Assembly (NCBI GenBank): GCA_049315325.1
Contig: JBMOKJ010000011.1
Span: 33,399-97,398 of the forward strand
Direction: 5' to 3'
DNA: 64,000 nt
Origin: CAXXIC01 sp049315325
GTDB taxonomy: Bacteria; Bacteroidota; Bacteroidia; Bacteroidales; UBA7332
The translations under genes and the position numbers were made by a program. Below the pieces are notes generated by a model. That model worked only from the letters and a program-made list of their open reading frames with translations. It searched no databases and was not told where the DNA came from. Below, one piece after another: positions 55,888 through 63,896 of the stretch. Position 1 is the first letter of the stretch, and each line of letters starts with the position of its first letter.

Positions 55888-55922
55888 AAACAGCTGATAA
55901 TATTTTAATTATCAGCTGTTTA
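55888..55922 (-). terminator. Hairpin terminator downstream of tRNA-Arg
   Basis: AAACAGCTGATAAT pairs with ATTATCAGCTGTTT around a short AT loop, followed on the minus strand by TTTCTATTT. It lies 15 bp past the tRNA 3' end. Confidence 0.75.
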
Positions 55923-55936
55923 AGTGGAAATATGTG

Positions 55937-56010
55937 TGACCCCGTTGGGATTCTAACCCAAGACCTTCAGAACCGGAATCTGACGCTCTATACAGCTGAG
56001 CTACGGGGCC
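55937..56010 (-). tRNA. tRNA-Arg (CCG)
   Basis: A 74-nt cloverleaf on the minus strand: acceptor GGCCCCG pairs with CGGGGTC, D arm AGCTCAGCTGTATAGAGC, anticodon arm TCAGA/TCTGA with loop TTCCGGT (anticodon CCG), T arm GGGTTAGAATCCC. CCA is not encoded. Promoter elements TACTTTTG (56,025-56,032) and TTG (56,052-56,054) on the minus strand are 19 bp apart. Confidence 0.95.
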
Positions 56011-56116
56011 GGTATTTTGGTTTGCAAAAGTACACTATTTTCTCTAAATTGCAAGCCGAAATCTAACGAGGAGAATACAGTTAATCAATTATTCAGTTAA
56101 ACAACATTACCCATTC

Positions 56117-56779
56117 ATGAACGTAAAAATCGAGTCCTCTTGGCAAACGCAGTTAGAATCCGAATTTGGGAAACCTTATTTCGAAGTGTTAACCCAATTT
56201 GTACGCACAGAATACCAATCCGCAACAATCTATCCGAAAGGTAGTTTGATATTTAATGCTTTTGAGCAATGCCCTTTCGATCGTGTGAAAGTGGTGATTC
56301 TTGGACAAGATCCATATCACGAACCGGGTCAAGCTCATGGTCTTTGTTTCTCCGTACAAGAAGGGGTGAAGTTCCCTCCATCGTTGATGAATATTCTGAA
56401 AGAGATACAGGCTGATTTGAATAAGCCCTATCCCAAGAGTGGCGATTTGACCCGTTGGGCACAGCAGGGTGTGTTGTTGCTCAATGCCACACTCACCGTT
56501 CGTGCTCATCAGGCAGGTTCGCATCAAAACAAAGGTTGGGAGCAGTTTACCGATGCCGTTATCCACAGATTGGCAGAGCAGAAAGAGCATTTAGTTTTCG
56601 TCTTGTGGGGTTCTTATGCCCAGCGCAAAGGCGAGTTTATCAACAATGCGAAACACTTGGTACTGAAGTCTGTTCACCCATCGCCTTTGTCGGCCCATCG
56701 GGGTTTCTTTGGCAATCATCACTTCTCTAAAGCGAATGATTATCTCGTTGCGCACGACAAATCTGCTATCGATTGGTAG
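56117..56779 (+). CDS. ung: uracil-DNA glycosylase, family 1
   Basis: A 220-residue enzyme of normal family length that cuts uracil from DNA as the first step of base excision repair. Signatures: VVILGQDPYHEPGQAHGLCF (catalytic Asp in GQDPYH), LLLNATLTVRAHQAGSH, VLWGSYAQRKG and the HPSPLSAHRGFFG loop with the catalytic His. Start ATG gives MNVKIESSWQ. It stands alone between tRNA-Arg and a secreted-protein gene. Confidence 0.97.
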   Translation: MNVKIESSWQTQLESEFGKPYFEVLTQFVRTEYQSATIYPKGSLIFNAFEQCPFDRVKVVILGQDPYHEPGQAHGLCFSVQEGVKFPPSLMNILKEIQADLNKPYPKSGDLTRWAQQGVLLLNATLTVRAHQAGSHQNKGWEQFTDAVIHRLAEQKEHLVFVLWGSYAQRKGEFINNAKHLVLKSVHPSPLSAHRGFFGNHHFSKANDYLVAHDKSAIDW

Positions 56780-56985
56780 CCACATTCGAATAAGCACAAA
56801 GCTTAAATTATAATGAATAAGATAAATAGTGCTTTTTAAACCTCTTTTCTAAATTAGTTGAATTAATAGACAAAGTTTCAATATTTGGGAACAATAATAG
56901 CAACAAGGGCGTTATTGTACTAAATGCATATCATTTTGATGAGTATTTAGTTAAAATATTGTCAAATTAATTTAACCGATTTTTT

Positions 56986-57900
56986 ATGAAAAAACTCTTC
57001 TTGACTATCGTTGCCGTTATGCTTTTCGGCTTGTCTTCTAAAGCAACTAAAAATGTTGCGTTTATCTACAGTACCGATTTGGTAACTGCAAACTCATTCA
57101 AAGCACTCCTCGATACGAGTGGTTTTACAGTTACGACTGTCCCAGTTGCGAGTACTATTAGCACTAATTATTCTAACTACGACATTATCATCACCAGTCC
57201 GGCTGCTTCCCTCACAAAAGCGCAGGTTGATACTATTAATGCGAAAAACAAACCTATTCTGTCGATGAGTGGCGGTGGTTACAACTCATTTGGTCTGTTG
57301 TCGTTGGCTATTGGTAAACCGAATGGAATGTCGGGAAACGAGAACACGATGATTGTAGAAGATGCAAGTTTGTCGGTTTATACCTCACCGTACAATCTTA
57401 ATGTAAGTACTGGCGATTCCCTCAAGTTGTTTTCTGTGGCTGCATCAACTTCTCCAGCAAAGATGATTTATGTACCAACACCTACAGCGTCCATCGAAGG
57501 CCTTTTGAAATACAAACCATTGTATTATTCTGTGCTTCGTCAGAATGGTAAATACACCTTTTGGGGATTCTCTCTATCTCCTGCTAGTATGACGCAAAAA
57601 GGCAAAGACTTTTTCGTGAATGTCGTTGGAGGTGCCATCACTGCTTACAATCTTATGACGGGAATTTCGTCAACTACAAAAATGGACGAGCCCTCTTTAG
57701 CAGTGAATAAACAAACCGGTTTGCTTTCTTTGGCGGGAATTACTGGAGATGCCTCTATTTCGGTGTATGATCTGAATGGTAAAATTGTTGTCAAAACTAT
57801 ACAGCAAAATCAGATTAGCTTATCGGGTCTTTCCAAAGGTGCTTATGTAGTGAAGATTTCTTCGCTAAAGGGAATTGTTGCTAAGAAATTTATCTATTGA
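56986..57900 (+). CDS. type IX-secreted protein of unknown function
   Basis: A 304-residue exported protein with a signal peptide (KLFLTIVAVMLFGLSSKAT). Residues 20-215 form an alpha/beta region (KNVAFIYSTDLVTANSFKAL, YDIIITSPAASLTKAQVDTI, PILSMSGGGYNSFGLLSLAI) that recalls class I glutamine amidotransferase-like or ThuA folds, but a catalytic Cys is lacking. The last 75 residues are a type IX secretion sorting domain (ISVYDLNGKIVV, LSKGAYVVKIS, VAKKFIY). Probably surface-bound; role unknown. Confidence 0.8.
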   Translation: MKKLFLTIVAVMLFGLSSKATKNVAFIYSTDLVTANSFKALLDTSGFTVTTVPVASTISTNYSNYDIIITSPAASLTKAQVDTINAKNKPILSMSGGGYNSFGLLSLAIGKPNGMSGNENTMIVEDASLSVYTSPYNLNVSTGDSLKLFSVAASTSPAKMIYVPTPTASIEGLLKYKPLYYSVLRQNGKYTFWGFSLSPASMTQKGKDFFVNVVGGAITAYNLMTGISSTTKMDEPSLAVNKQTGLLSLAGITGDASISVYDLNGKIVVKTIQQNQISLSGLSKGAYVVKISSLKGIVAKKFIY

Positions 57901-57926
57901 TAAACTCTTCGTTTACAAAATATGCG

Positions 57927-57966
57927 AAATGCAAAGCGGAGCAATCTGTCTTTGCATTTTTTTTTG
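57927..57966 (+). terminator. Rho-independent terminator
   Basis: AAATGCAAAG pairs with CTTTGCATTT with a 13-base loop, followed by seven or more T, 26 bp after the type IX-secreted protein gene. Confidence 0.9.
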
Positions 57967-58085
57967 ACATAGTATTTTTCTGTAGATTTAGACTTATATT
58001 GATTAGCTTTGCCACTCATAAACTTATAAACTGTCTGTCGTTAGACAACTCATAATTAATCACTCATACTTCATAACTAAAAGAC

Positions 58086-58895
58086 GTGCGTTACTTCTTA
58101 CACATAGCCTACGATGGCACAAATTACCGCGGCTGGCAACGTGGCCCCAATGCACTTGGTGTACAGGAGGTGATCGAATCGGCCTTGCAGATGCAACTCA
58201 AGGAGAAAGTCCCCATTGTGGGTTGCGGTCGCACCGATGCCGAAGTGCACGCCAGTCAGTTCTTCTTTCACATCGATTTGGAAAAGAAACTTCATCCCGA
58301 TTTACTGTTTCGTCTCAATAAAGCGTTGCCAGCAGATATCGCGGTGTTCGATATTATTCCGATGGATGGTTTGCCACACGCCCGATTCGATGCATATCAG
58401 CGCACTTACGACTATTTCATTCACACCTACAAAGATCCTTTCCTGAGTGGCGTCAGTTCGCTGTATCTCGAGAAACACCTTGATTTGCAAAAGATGAAAC
58501 AGGCGGTCGAACTGCTACCCAAATACAACGATTATCGCGCTTTTTGTAAATCGCCCAACCGATACGAACACACCATTTGCGATGTTTCGAAAGCAGTGCT
58601 GTATGCTGACGAGAATGGTGAAAAAATTCGCTTTCATATCTCGTCTAACCGATTTCTGGGTGGAATGATTCGCATTATTGTTGGTAAACTAATCAAGATT
58701 GGTACCGGGCATCTTTCGGTCGAGCAGTTTGAGCATTTTCTGACCTCACTCGAAACGCCTAAAACTATTATTCCAGCTTATCCACAAGGACTTTTTCTAT
58801 CCAAAGTCACCTATCCATTTCTCGATTTGCCTCCCCGCACCGAATTTGCCTCAATAATTCGACACAATTCAGAAAACAGTTGGTTGGAGGTCTGA
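58086..58895 (+). CDS. truA: tRNA pseudouridine synthase A
   Basis: A 269-residue enzyme that makes pseudouridine at positions 38-40 of the anticodon arm. Signatures: YFLHIAYDGTNYRGWQRGPN at the N-terminus, GCGRTDAEVHASQF with catalytic Asp, HARFDAYQRTYDY and FHISSNRFLGGMIR. The start is a GTG at 58,086; no ATG is near, and the N-terminus matches the family directly. A TAgcTTTG box lies at 58,004-58,011. It stands as a single gene. Confidence 0.96.
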   Translation: MRYFLHIAYDGTNYRGWQRGPNALGVQEVIESALQMQLKEKVPIVGCGRTDAEVHASQFFFHIDLEKKLHPDLLFRLNKALPADIAVFDIIPMDGLPHARFDAYQRTYDYFIHTYKDPFLSGVSSLYLEKHLDLQKMKQAVELLPKYNDYRAFCKSPNRYEHTICDVSKAVLYADENGEKIRFHISSNRFLGGMIRIIVGKLIKIGTGHLSVEQFEHFLTSLETPKTIIPAYPQGLFLSKVTYPFLDLPPRTEFASIIRHNSENSWLEV

Positions 58896-58970
58896 TTATT
58901 TGTAAATCAGATACAGAGATTAAAGCATTTTGGTGATATTAAAATAATTTACCAAAAATCTGAAAATCGC

Positions 58971-59001
58971 TTTGTTTTATTCAGAAGAAAAAATATCTTT
59001 G
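58971..59001 (+). promoter_or_regulatory. Bacteroidota-type promoter of the rhodanese-thioredoxin gene
   Basis: TTTG at 58,971-58,974 and TATCTTTG at 58,994-59,001 are 19 bp apart, matching the phylum consensus. Confidence 0.75.
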
Positions 59002-59035
59002 CATTAAAATAGTGATAACTAACTAATTTAATCTA

Positions 59036-59746
59036 ATGAAAAATATACTAATTTTCAGCAGTCTACTTGTAATTTCCCTTTTTGTCGGTAGTGCCAATGC
59101 ACAAAACGGCCAGAGTCTGAATCCCACCGAATTTGCTGCAAAAATGAAGCAACTACCCAGTGCGCCACTAGTAGATGTGCGCACACCAGGTGAGTTTGCA
59201 CAAGGTCACCTGAAGAACGCACGAAACATCGATATTCGTAGTGAAGAGTTCGAACAACAAATCGCGAAACTCGACAAAACGAAACCTGTACTTGTCTATT
59301 GCATGAGTGGTGGTCGCAGTGCTGCCGCAGCAGGTGCTATGCGTAGCATGGGGTTCAAAGAGGTATTTGAGTTGTCGGGCGGCATTCTGAAATGGAGAGC
59401 AGCCAACTTGCCCGAAACTACAGATAACGCTGTGGCTACTTCTACTGGTATGAGTCGCTCTCAATACAACGCATTGTTGAAGTCAGACAAAATGGTGCTC
59501 ATCGATTTCTATGCAGAGTGGTGCGCACCTTGCCGCAAGATGAAACCCGATTTAGAAGCAATCGCTGTGGAAATGAAGGATAAGGTAAATGTAATCCGCC
59601 TCAATGCCGACGAGCACAAAGCTCTTGCCAAAGAATTGAACGTTGACGCATTGCCAGTGCTACTGCTCTACAAAAACCAAAAACTGTTCTGGACGAAGAA
59701 AGGCTATGCCACGAAAGCCGAAATCGTTAAACAGTTTAAGAAATAA
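59036..59746 (+). CDS. exported rhodanese-thioredoxin fusion protein
   Basis: A 236-residue protein with a signal peptide ending SANA-Q (residue 22). Residues about 28-125 are a rhodanese domain (VDVRTPGEFAQGHLKNARNI; active-site loop VYCMSGGRSA with Cys). Residues about 140-236 are a thioredoxin domain (IDFYAEWCAPCRKM, cis-Pro in DALPVLLLY). The pair suggests passing of persulfide sulfur to, or its reduction by, the thioredoxin Cys pair in the periplasm, or redox control there. Both active sites are intact. It is a single gene with its own promoter and a following hairpin. Confidence 0.93.
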   Translation: MKNILIFSSLLVISLFVGSANAQNGQSLNPTEFAAKMKQLPSAPLVDVRTPGEFAQGHLKNARNIDIRSEEFEQQIAKLDKTKPVLVYCMSGGRSAAAAGAMRSMGFKEVFELSGGILKWRAANLPETTDNAVATSTGMSRSQYNALLKSDKMVLIDFYAEWCAPCRKMKPDLEAIAVEMKDKVNVIRLNADEHKALAKELNVDALPVLLLYKNQKLFWTKKGYATKAEIVKQFKK

Positions 59747-59779
59747 TAGTCTGCTACAAACGAATAATAGCTCTGTTTC

Positions 59780-59823
59780 TCACCCTCTGACTCCACCGAT
59801 TGTTATCGGGGTCAGGGGGTGAG
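59780..59823 (+). terminator. Hairpin terminator
   Basis: CTCACCCTCTGACTCC pairs with GGGGTCAGGGGGTGAG with a short loop, then TTGTTTT, 33 bp past the rhodanese-thioredoxin stop. Confidence 0.8.
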
Positions 59824-59940
59824 TTGTTTTATAAAGTGGAAAACACAATTGTCAAAAGACAACGATACTTCGACCATTCCAAAAATATCTCAAAATATTT
59901 CTAGTAATCATATTCACGTATTAAAACATTTCATTATTTT

Positions 59941-60176
59941 TGTATCGGTTAGTTCTCTGACCAAGACATGTGAAAATAAGCGTAAAGCGTTTTAGATATT
60001 ATTCTTGTTTCCGAAATCGGCAAAATTTCAAAACTCCAAGAATAGTAGCGATAGCGCTCACGTCCTATATAGGGCGTGGGGCTGTTGTCTATTTGGAGTT
60101 GGGTGTTTGCCGATACCTGGAACAGATAGATTAACAGATCCCACGCTTTTCTTTTTGTGTCAAATAACCAATACAT
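59941..60176. repeat. Long imperfect palindrome, about 236 bp
   Basis: The two halves are diverged inverted copies meeting at CCTATATAGG (60,064-60,073). Matching blocks include ATCGGCAAA (60,016) with TTTGCCGAT (60,107), AACTCCAA (60,033) with TTGGAGTT (60,093), AAAGCGT (59,985) with ACGCTTT (60,143), and TGTATCGGTT with AACCAATACA at the ends. The right half alone can also fold by GCGTGGG/CCCACGC followed by TTTT. It lies just before the HsdR-N-type nuclease gene; beyond it, the 59.75-60.21 kb gap holds only the terminator above. Confidence 0.75.
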
Positions 60177-60214
60177 TAATCTTAGTGTAGTATAACCCAT
60201 AAAACTAATGCAAA

Positions 60215-61282
60215 ATGGACTTTAAAGATCAAATCAAAATTTTGGGCGAGAGAGTTATTAAACTCAAAGATCAAATTCAAACAGAAGAAGCAACAAAGAA
60301 TGCGTTTATTATGCCATTCTTACAAGCTTTGGGTTATGACGTTTTTAATCCGATGGAGGTTGTTCCAGAGTTTATTTCTGATATTGGTTTAAAAAAAGGA
60401 GAAAAAATTGATTATGCAATATTCATGGATGGCAAGCCAACAATCCTTGTTGAGTGCAAACATTGGGCGCAAAATCTAAGTATCCACGATGGACAATTAT
60501 TGCGTTATTTTCATGTGTCAAAAGCTAAATTCGGATTACTGACCAATGGAATAGTATATCGTTTTTATTCAGATTTAGTAGATGCAAATAAAATGGATGA
60601 AAAACCATTTTTGGAATTTAATATTTCTGAAATTAAGGATAATCAAATCGAGGAATTGAAGAAGTTTCATAAATCATATTTTGATGCTGATAGTATTGTT
60701 AATACAGCCAGTGAACTAAAATACACAAACGAATTAAAACAGCTTATTCATCAAGAGCTAAATAATCCAAATCCTGAATTTGTCAAATATTTTGCAAAGC
60801 AGGTTTATCCAAGTGTTGTTACAGCCAAAGTTCTAGATTTATTTACTAATCTGACAAAGAGATCTGTTCAGCAATACATCAGCGATTTGATTACAGAAAG
60901 ATTGAAAACAGCTCTTACAAAGGAGGATGAATCAGCCAAAGAGCAGGATAGCCAGCAAGTCTCTGTGGCTTCGAAAGATGGAGATAGCAAAATTGAAACA
61001 ACAGAGGAAGAGCTAGAGGGTTTTATGATTGTAAAATCAATATTGAGGCAATATGTTGATGTCAAGCGTGTAACATATCGTGATGCTCAATCATATTTTG
61101 CAATTCTCTTGGACGATAATAATCGCAAACCAATATGTCGTTTGTATTTTAATGGTAGTAAGAAATATTTTGTCACACTAGATGATAGTAAAAAAGAAAT
61201 TAAAACTGAGATTCTAAGTCTTGATGATATTTTTAATTTTAGTGAAATTTTAGGTAAGATTTTGGAAGGCTATAATAAATAG
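60215..61282 (+). CDS. lone type I restriction HsdR N-terminal-domain nuclease
   Basis: A 355-residue protein with an HSDR_N-type PD-(D/E)xK nuclease domain at residues about 20-150: LGYDVFNPMEVVPEFISDIG, KIDYAIFMDG (Asp) and TILVECKHWAQN (Glu-Cys-Lys). LRYFHVSKAKFGLLTNGIVY is typical too. The C-terminal half is a helical linker (KEDESAKEQDSQQV is low-complexity) and a small beta domain (RQYVDVKRVTYRD, ICRLYFNGSKKYFVTL). No HsdM, HsdS or helicase part is nearby. It may be a stand-alone defence or repair nuclease, or a phage leftover. Confidence 0.85.
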   Translation: MDFKDQIKILGERVIKLKDQIQTEEATKNAFIMPFLQALGYDVFNPMEVVPEFISDIGLKKGEKIDYAIFMDGKPTILVECKHWAQNLSIHDGQLLRYFHVSKAKFGLLTNGIVYRFYSDLVDANKMDEKPFLEFNISEIKDNQIEELKKFHKSYFDADSIVNTASELKYTNELKQLIHQELNNPNPEFVKYFAKQVYPSVVTAKVLDLFTNLTKRSVQQYISDLITERLKTALTKEDESAKEQDSQQVSVASKDGDSKIETTEEELEGFMIVKSILRQYVDVKRVTYRDAQSYFAILLDDNNRKPICRLYFNGSKKYFVTLDDSKKEIKTEILSLDDIFNFSEILGKILEGYNK

Positions 61283-61307
61283 AGGATTCCAATTTAAACT
61301 ATACTGA

Positions 61308-61348
61308 GGGGGTGATTCTTTTGCTAATTTGGAGCAAAGATTCACCCC
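61308..61348 (+). terminator. Hairpin terminator
   Basis: GGGGTGATTCTTTTGCT pairs with AGCAAAGATTCACCCC with a six-base loop, 26 bp after the nuclease stop. The rest of the 61.35-61.72 kb gap is AT-rich with only an unconvincing 70-codon frame. Confidence 0.75.
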
Positions 61349-61719
61349 GTTAGTTGTTTGTGAGTTTTACTGATTGAATTTGCATCTCAAGATAAAAAAG
61401 ATGAGTTATTTTACAATAAGCGGAGCATATATCATTTGATTTAAATGATTATTACCTCTGATTCCCATAGAGCTTCCATCATTTTAAATAGTTGTAAATC
61501 AGTAGTTATTTTAATAAATTTTGTTGATTTGTTCAATGCAATTCGACGAAAATAATTCAACTGTTTAATGCTTGTTTGATTTCGAATTTTACTTTTTGGT
61601 ACAAATCGGATGAAAATCTCGAGAATTTTCTCGTACTTTGTTATGAAATTCAACCGATTAAAGGTTGTGTCTAATTTTCAATCCAATTACTGATTTAAAT
61701 TACACTATCTGCCTGTTTT

Positions 61720-63507
61720 ATGAAAAGAAAGATTTTAATCGCATTTGCTTCGATTCTGATATTTGGTCAAGGAGTTTTTGCGCAAACAGCTATGATAAAC
61801 GTTGAGGGGCGAAAAACGACTTCACTCAATGGCAAATGGGATGCTATAATCGATCTTTTTTCGTTCGGAAATTCAAACGAAGTATACAAGAATGAAGTAC
61901 CCACCCGAGACAACCAGTTTAAAGAATACTCCTTCGGGAATGGATTGAGACTCGATGTGCCAGGCGACTGGAACTCTCAGATGCCCGAATTGAAGTATTA
62001 CGAAAGCACCGTTTGGTACAAGCGTGATTTTAAATGTGAGAAGAGTTCGGATAAACGTTATTTCCTACACTTCGGTGCTGTCAATTATTTGGCAAATGTG
62101 TTTGTCAATGGCGTCAAGGTCGGTTCGCACGAAGGCGGTTTTTCCCCTTTTCAGTTCGAAATAACGAATCGGGTAAAAGCCGGATCAAACTTTGTGGTTG
62201 TGGAGGTAAACAATGGCCGAAAACCCGATAATATTCCAGCAATGGCATACGACTGGTGGAATTATGGAGGTATCACCCGTGATGTAGATGTCATCGAAAC
62301 ACCTCGCGAATTCATAAGTGATTACACCGTAGGTTTAGCCGATAAACACACCTCATTAATCGCTGTTGAGGTCAAACTTTCGGGTGTAAAACAGGAACAG
62401 AAAGTTGTCGTTTCTATTCCTGAACTCGCTCTTTCTAAATCAATTGTTACAGATTCAGCGGGTATCGGCCGCATTGAATTTAAAGCAAAACCAACCCTTT
62501 GGTCTCCCGAAAATCCCAAACTTTATAAAGTATGTTTATCCTCAAAGCAGGATACCGTACAGGAGAAAATTGGATTCAGAACCATTGAGGTAAAGGGTAC
62601 CGATATTTTACTCAATGGACGAAAAATATTTTTGGCAGGAATCAATGCACACGACGAAATACCACAGCGTCAGGGGCGCGCCTACACTGCTTCGGATGCT
62701 GCACAAATTTTACGCGAAGTGAAAGAGTTGGGTTGCAACTACCTGCGTCTGACGCATTATCCATCTAGCGAAATCATGGTACGAATGGCAGAAGAGATGG
62801 GTATTTTGATGTGGGAAGAGATTCCTTTGTGGCAGAAAATTGATTTCCAAAGCCCTAAGACCAAGGCATTAGGGGAGCAGATGCTTCGCGAAATGGTAGC
62901 GAGAGACAAAAACCGATGCGCCATCATTCTGTGGAGTATGGCTAACGAAACTTCACCAACGGAAGCAAGAAGTCGAGTTTTAAAGGACTACATCAGACTC
63001 TGTCGGTCGTTGGATAACAGCCGCTTGGTAACAGTTGCATTCAACAACGTTAATTATGATGCAAAAACAAAAACGGTCAATTTCAACGATAGTCTTCAAG
63101 AGCTTGTGGATGTGGTTTCTATAAACAAATATTTCGGATGGTACACTCCATGGCCAGATGCACCCGAAACTATTCGTTGGAATTTGTGCCCAAATAAGCC
63201 ATTGATTTACTCTGAATTTGGAGGTGAAGCACTTTACGGACAATCCGGAAATGCCAATACCGCTTGGTCGTGGAGCGAAGAGTATCAGGAAAAACTGTAC
63301 AAAGATCACATCAAAATGTTTGCCAATATACCTAATTTCAGAGGCGTTTCGCCGTGGGTATTGTATGATTTTAGATCGCCTTACCGTTTGCATCAGACCA
63401 ATCAACAGGAATGGAATAGAAAAGGCATCATTTCTGACAAGGGAATGCGCAAAAAAGCGTGGTATGTTCTGCGAGATTTCTATCAATCTAAAGTGAAAAC
63501 CTATTGA
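61720..63507 (+). CDS. GH2 family beta-glycosidase (beta-glucuronidase/galactosidase-like)
   Basis: A 595-residue exported enzyme with signal peptide KILIAFASILIFGQGVFAQ. Domains: jelly-roll (YYESTVWYKRDFKCE, VFVNGVKVGSHEGGFSPF), immunoglobulin-like domain, and barrel with acid/base Glu in WSMANETSPTEA and nucleophile Glu in LIYSEFGGEALYG. The INAHDEIPQRQGRA segment and the length near 600 are closer to beta-glucuronidase than to large beta-galactosidases, but specificity stays open. It is distant from the other GH2 gene in sequence. It stands alone. Confidence 0.92.
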   Translation: MKRKILIAFASILIFGQGVFAQTAMINVEGRKTTSLNGKWDAIIDLFSFGNSNEVYKNEVPTRDNQFKEYSFGNGLRLDVPGDWNSQMPELKYYESTVWYKRDFKCEKSSDKRYFLHFGAVNYLANVFVNGVKVGSHEGGFSPFQFEITNRVKAGSNFVVVEVNNGRKPDNIPAMAYDWWNYGGITRDVDVIETPREFISDYTVGLADKHTSLIAVEVKLSGVKQEQKVVVSIPELALSKSIVTDSAGIGRIEFKAKPTLWSPENPKLYKVCLSSKQDTVQEKIGFRTIEVKGTDILLNGRKIFLAGINAHDEIPQRQGRAYTASDAAQILREVKELGCNYLRLTHYPSSEIMVRMAEEMGILMWEEIPLWQKIDFQSPKTKALGEQMLREMVARDKNRCAIILWSMANETSPTEARSRVLKDYIRLCRSLDNSRLVTVAFNNVNYDAKTKTVNFNDSLQELVDVVSINKYFGWYTPWPDAPETIRWNLCPNKPLIYSEFGGEALYGQSGNANTAWSWSEEYQEKLYKDHIKMFANIPNFRGVSPWVLYDFRSPYRLHQTNQQEWNRKGIISDKGMRKKAWYVLRDFYQSKVKTY

Positions 63508-63511
63508 TTCC

Positions 63512-63564
63512 ATTGGAATTGGATGTTAATCTATTGAACGTCATTCTTCCAATTTCCATTTTTT
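63512..63564 (+). terminator. Probable hairpin terminator
   Basis: ATTGGAATTGGA can pair, with mismatches, with TTCCAATTTCCAT, followed by six T, close after the GH2 stop. Confidence 0.45.
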
Positions 63565-63660
63565 ACAATCATTTCGAACAACAAATGCGTTGTGCTGTTA
63601 TATTATCAGCGCAAAGTGAAAAGGGTAACATCCGGCAATCATCGTCAGCTTTTGACTGAT

Positions 63661-63692
63661 TTGGATTGTGTCTAACTTTTTTATTACCTTTG
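63661..63692 (+). promoter_or_regulatory. Promoter of the thiamine-riboswitch transcript
   Basis: TTG at 63,661 and TACCTTTG at 63,685-63,692 are separated by 21 bp, and the riboswitch begins about nine bases later. Confidence 0.7.
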
Positions 63693-63700
63693 CGCCGTAA

Positions 63701-63783
63701 TCTTAGGGGTGCTTGACAATCGTCAGGCTGAGACTATACCCATTGAACCTGATGCGGATAATGCCGTCGCAGGGAACAAGAAA
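63701..63783 (+). ncRNA. TPP riboswitch (THI element)
   Basis: The conserved parts are all present in order: GGGGTGC, GGCTGAGACTATACCC, TTGAACCTGATGCGGATAAT and GCCGTCGCAGGGAACAAG. Thiamine pyrophosphate binds this RNA and usually lowers expression of the following gene. The element lies 114 bp before the start of a TonB-dependent receptor gene, which is therefore probably a thiamine-responsive receptor. Confidence 0.97.
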
Positions 63784-63896
63784 CGGTAGTGCACGACCTT
63801 TCTGGTATTCTTCTCTTTATTAAAAACCCCTTTTTTATTTAACTGTTTTCTGCGATTCTAACTCTTAGATTCTCAGAATCTTAATCATTAAATTAA

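Noticed and set aside
59949..60200. 83-codon minus-strand reading frame before the nuclease gene
   Set aside because: It is entirely explained by the long palindrome and has no family resemblance.
61441..61653. 70-codon minus-strand reading frame between the nuclease and GH2 genes
   Set aside because: AT-rich low-quality composition, no recognisable motif, no promoter-like box, isolated strand; I think it is chance.
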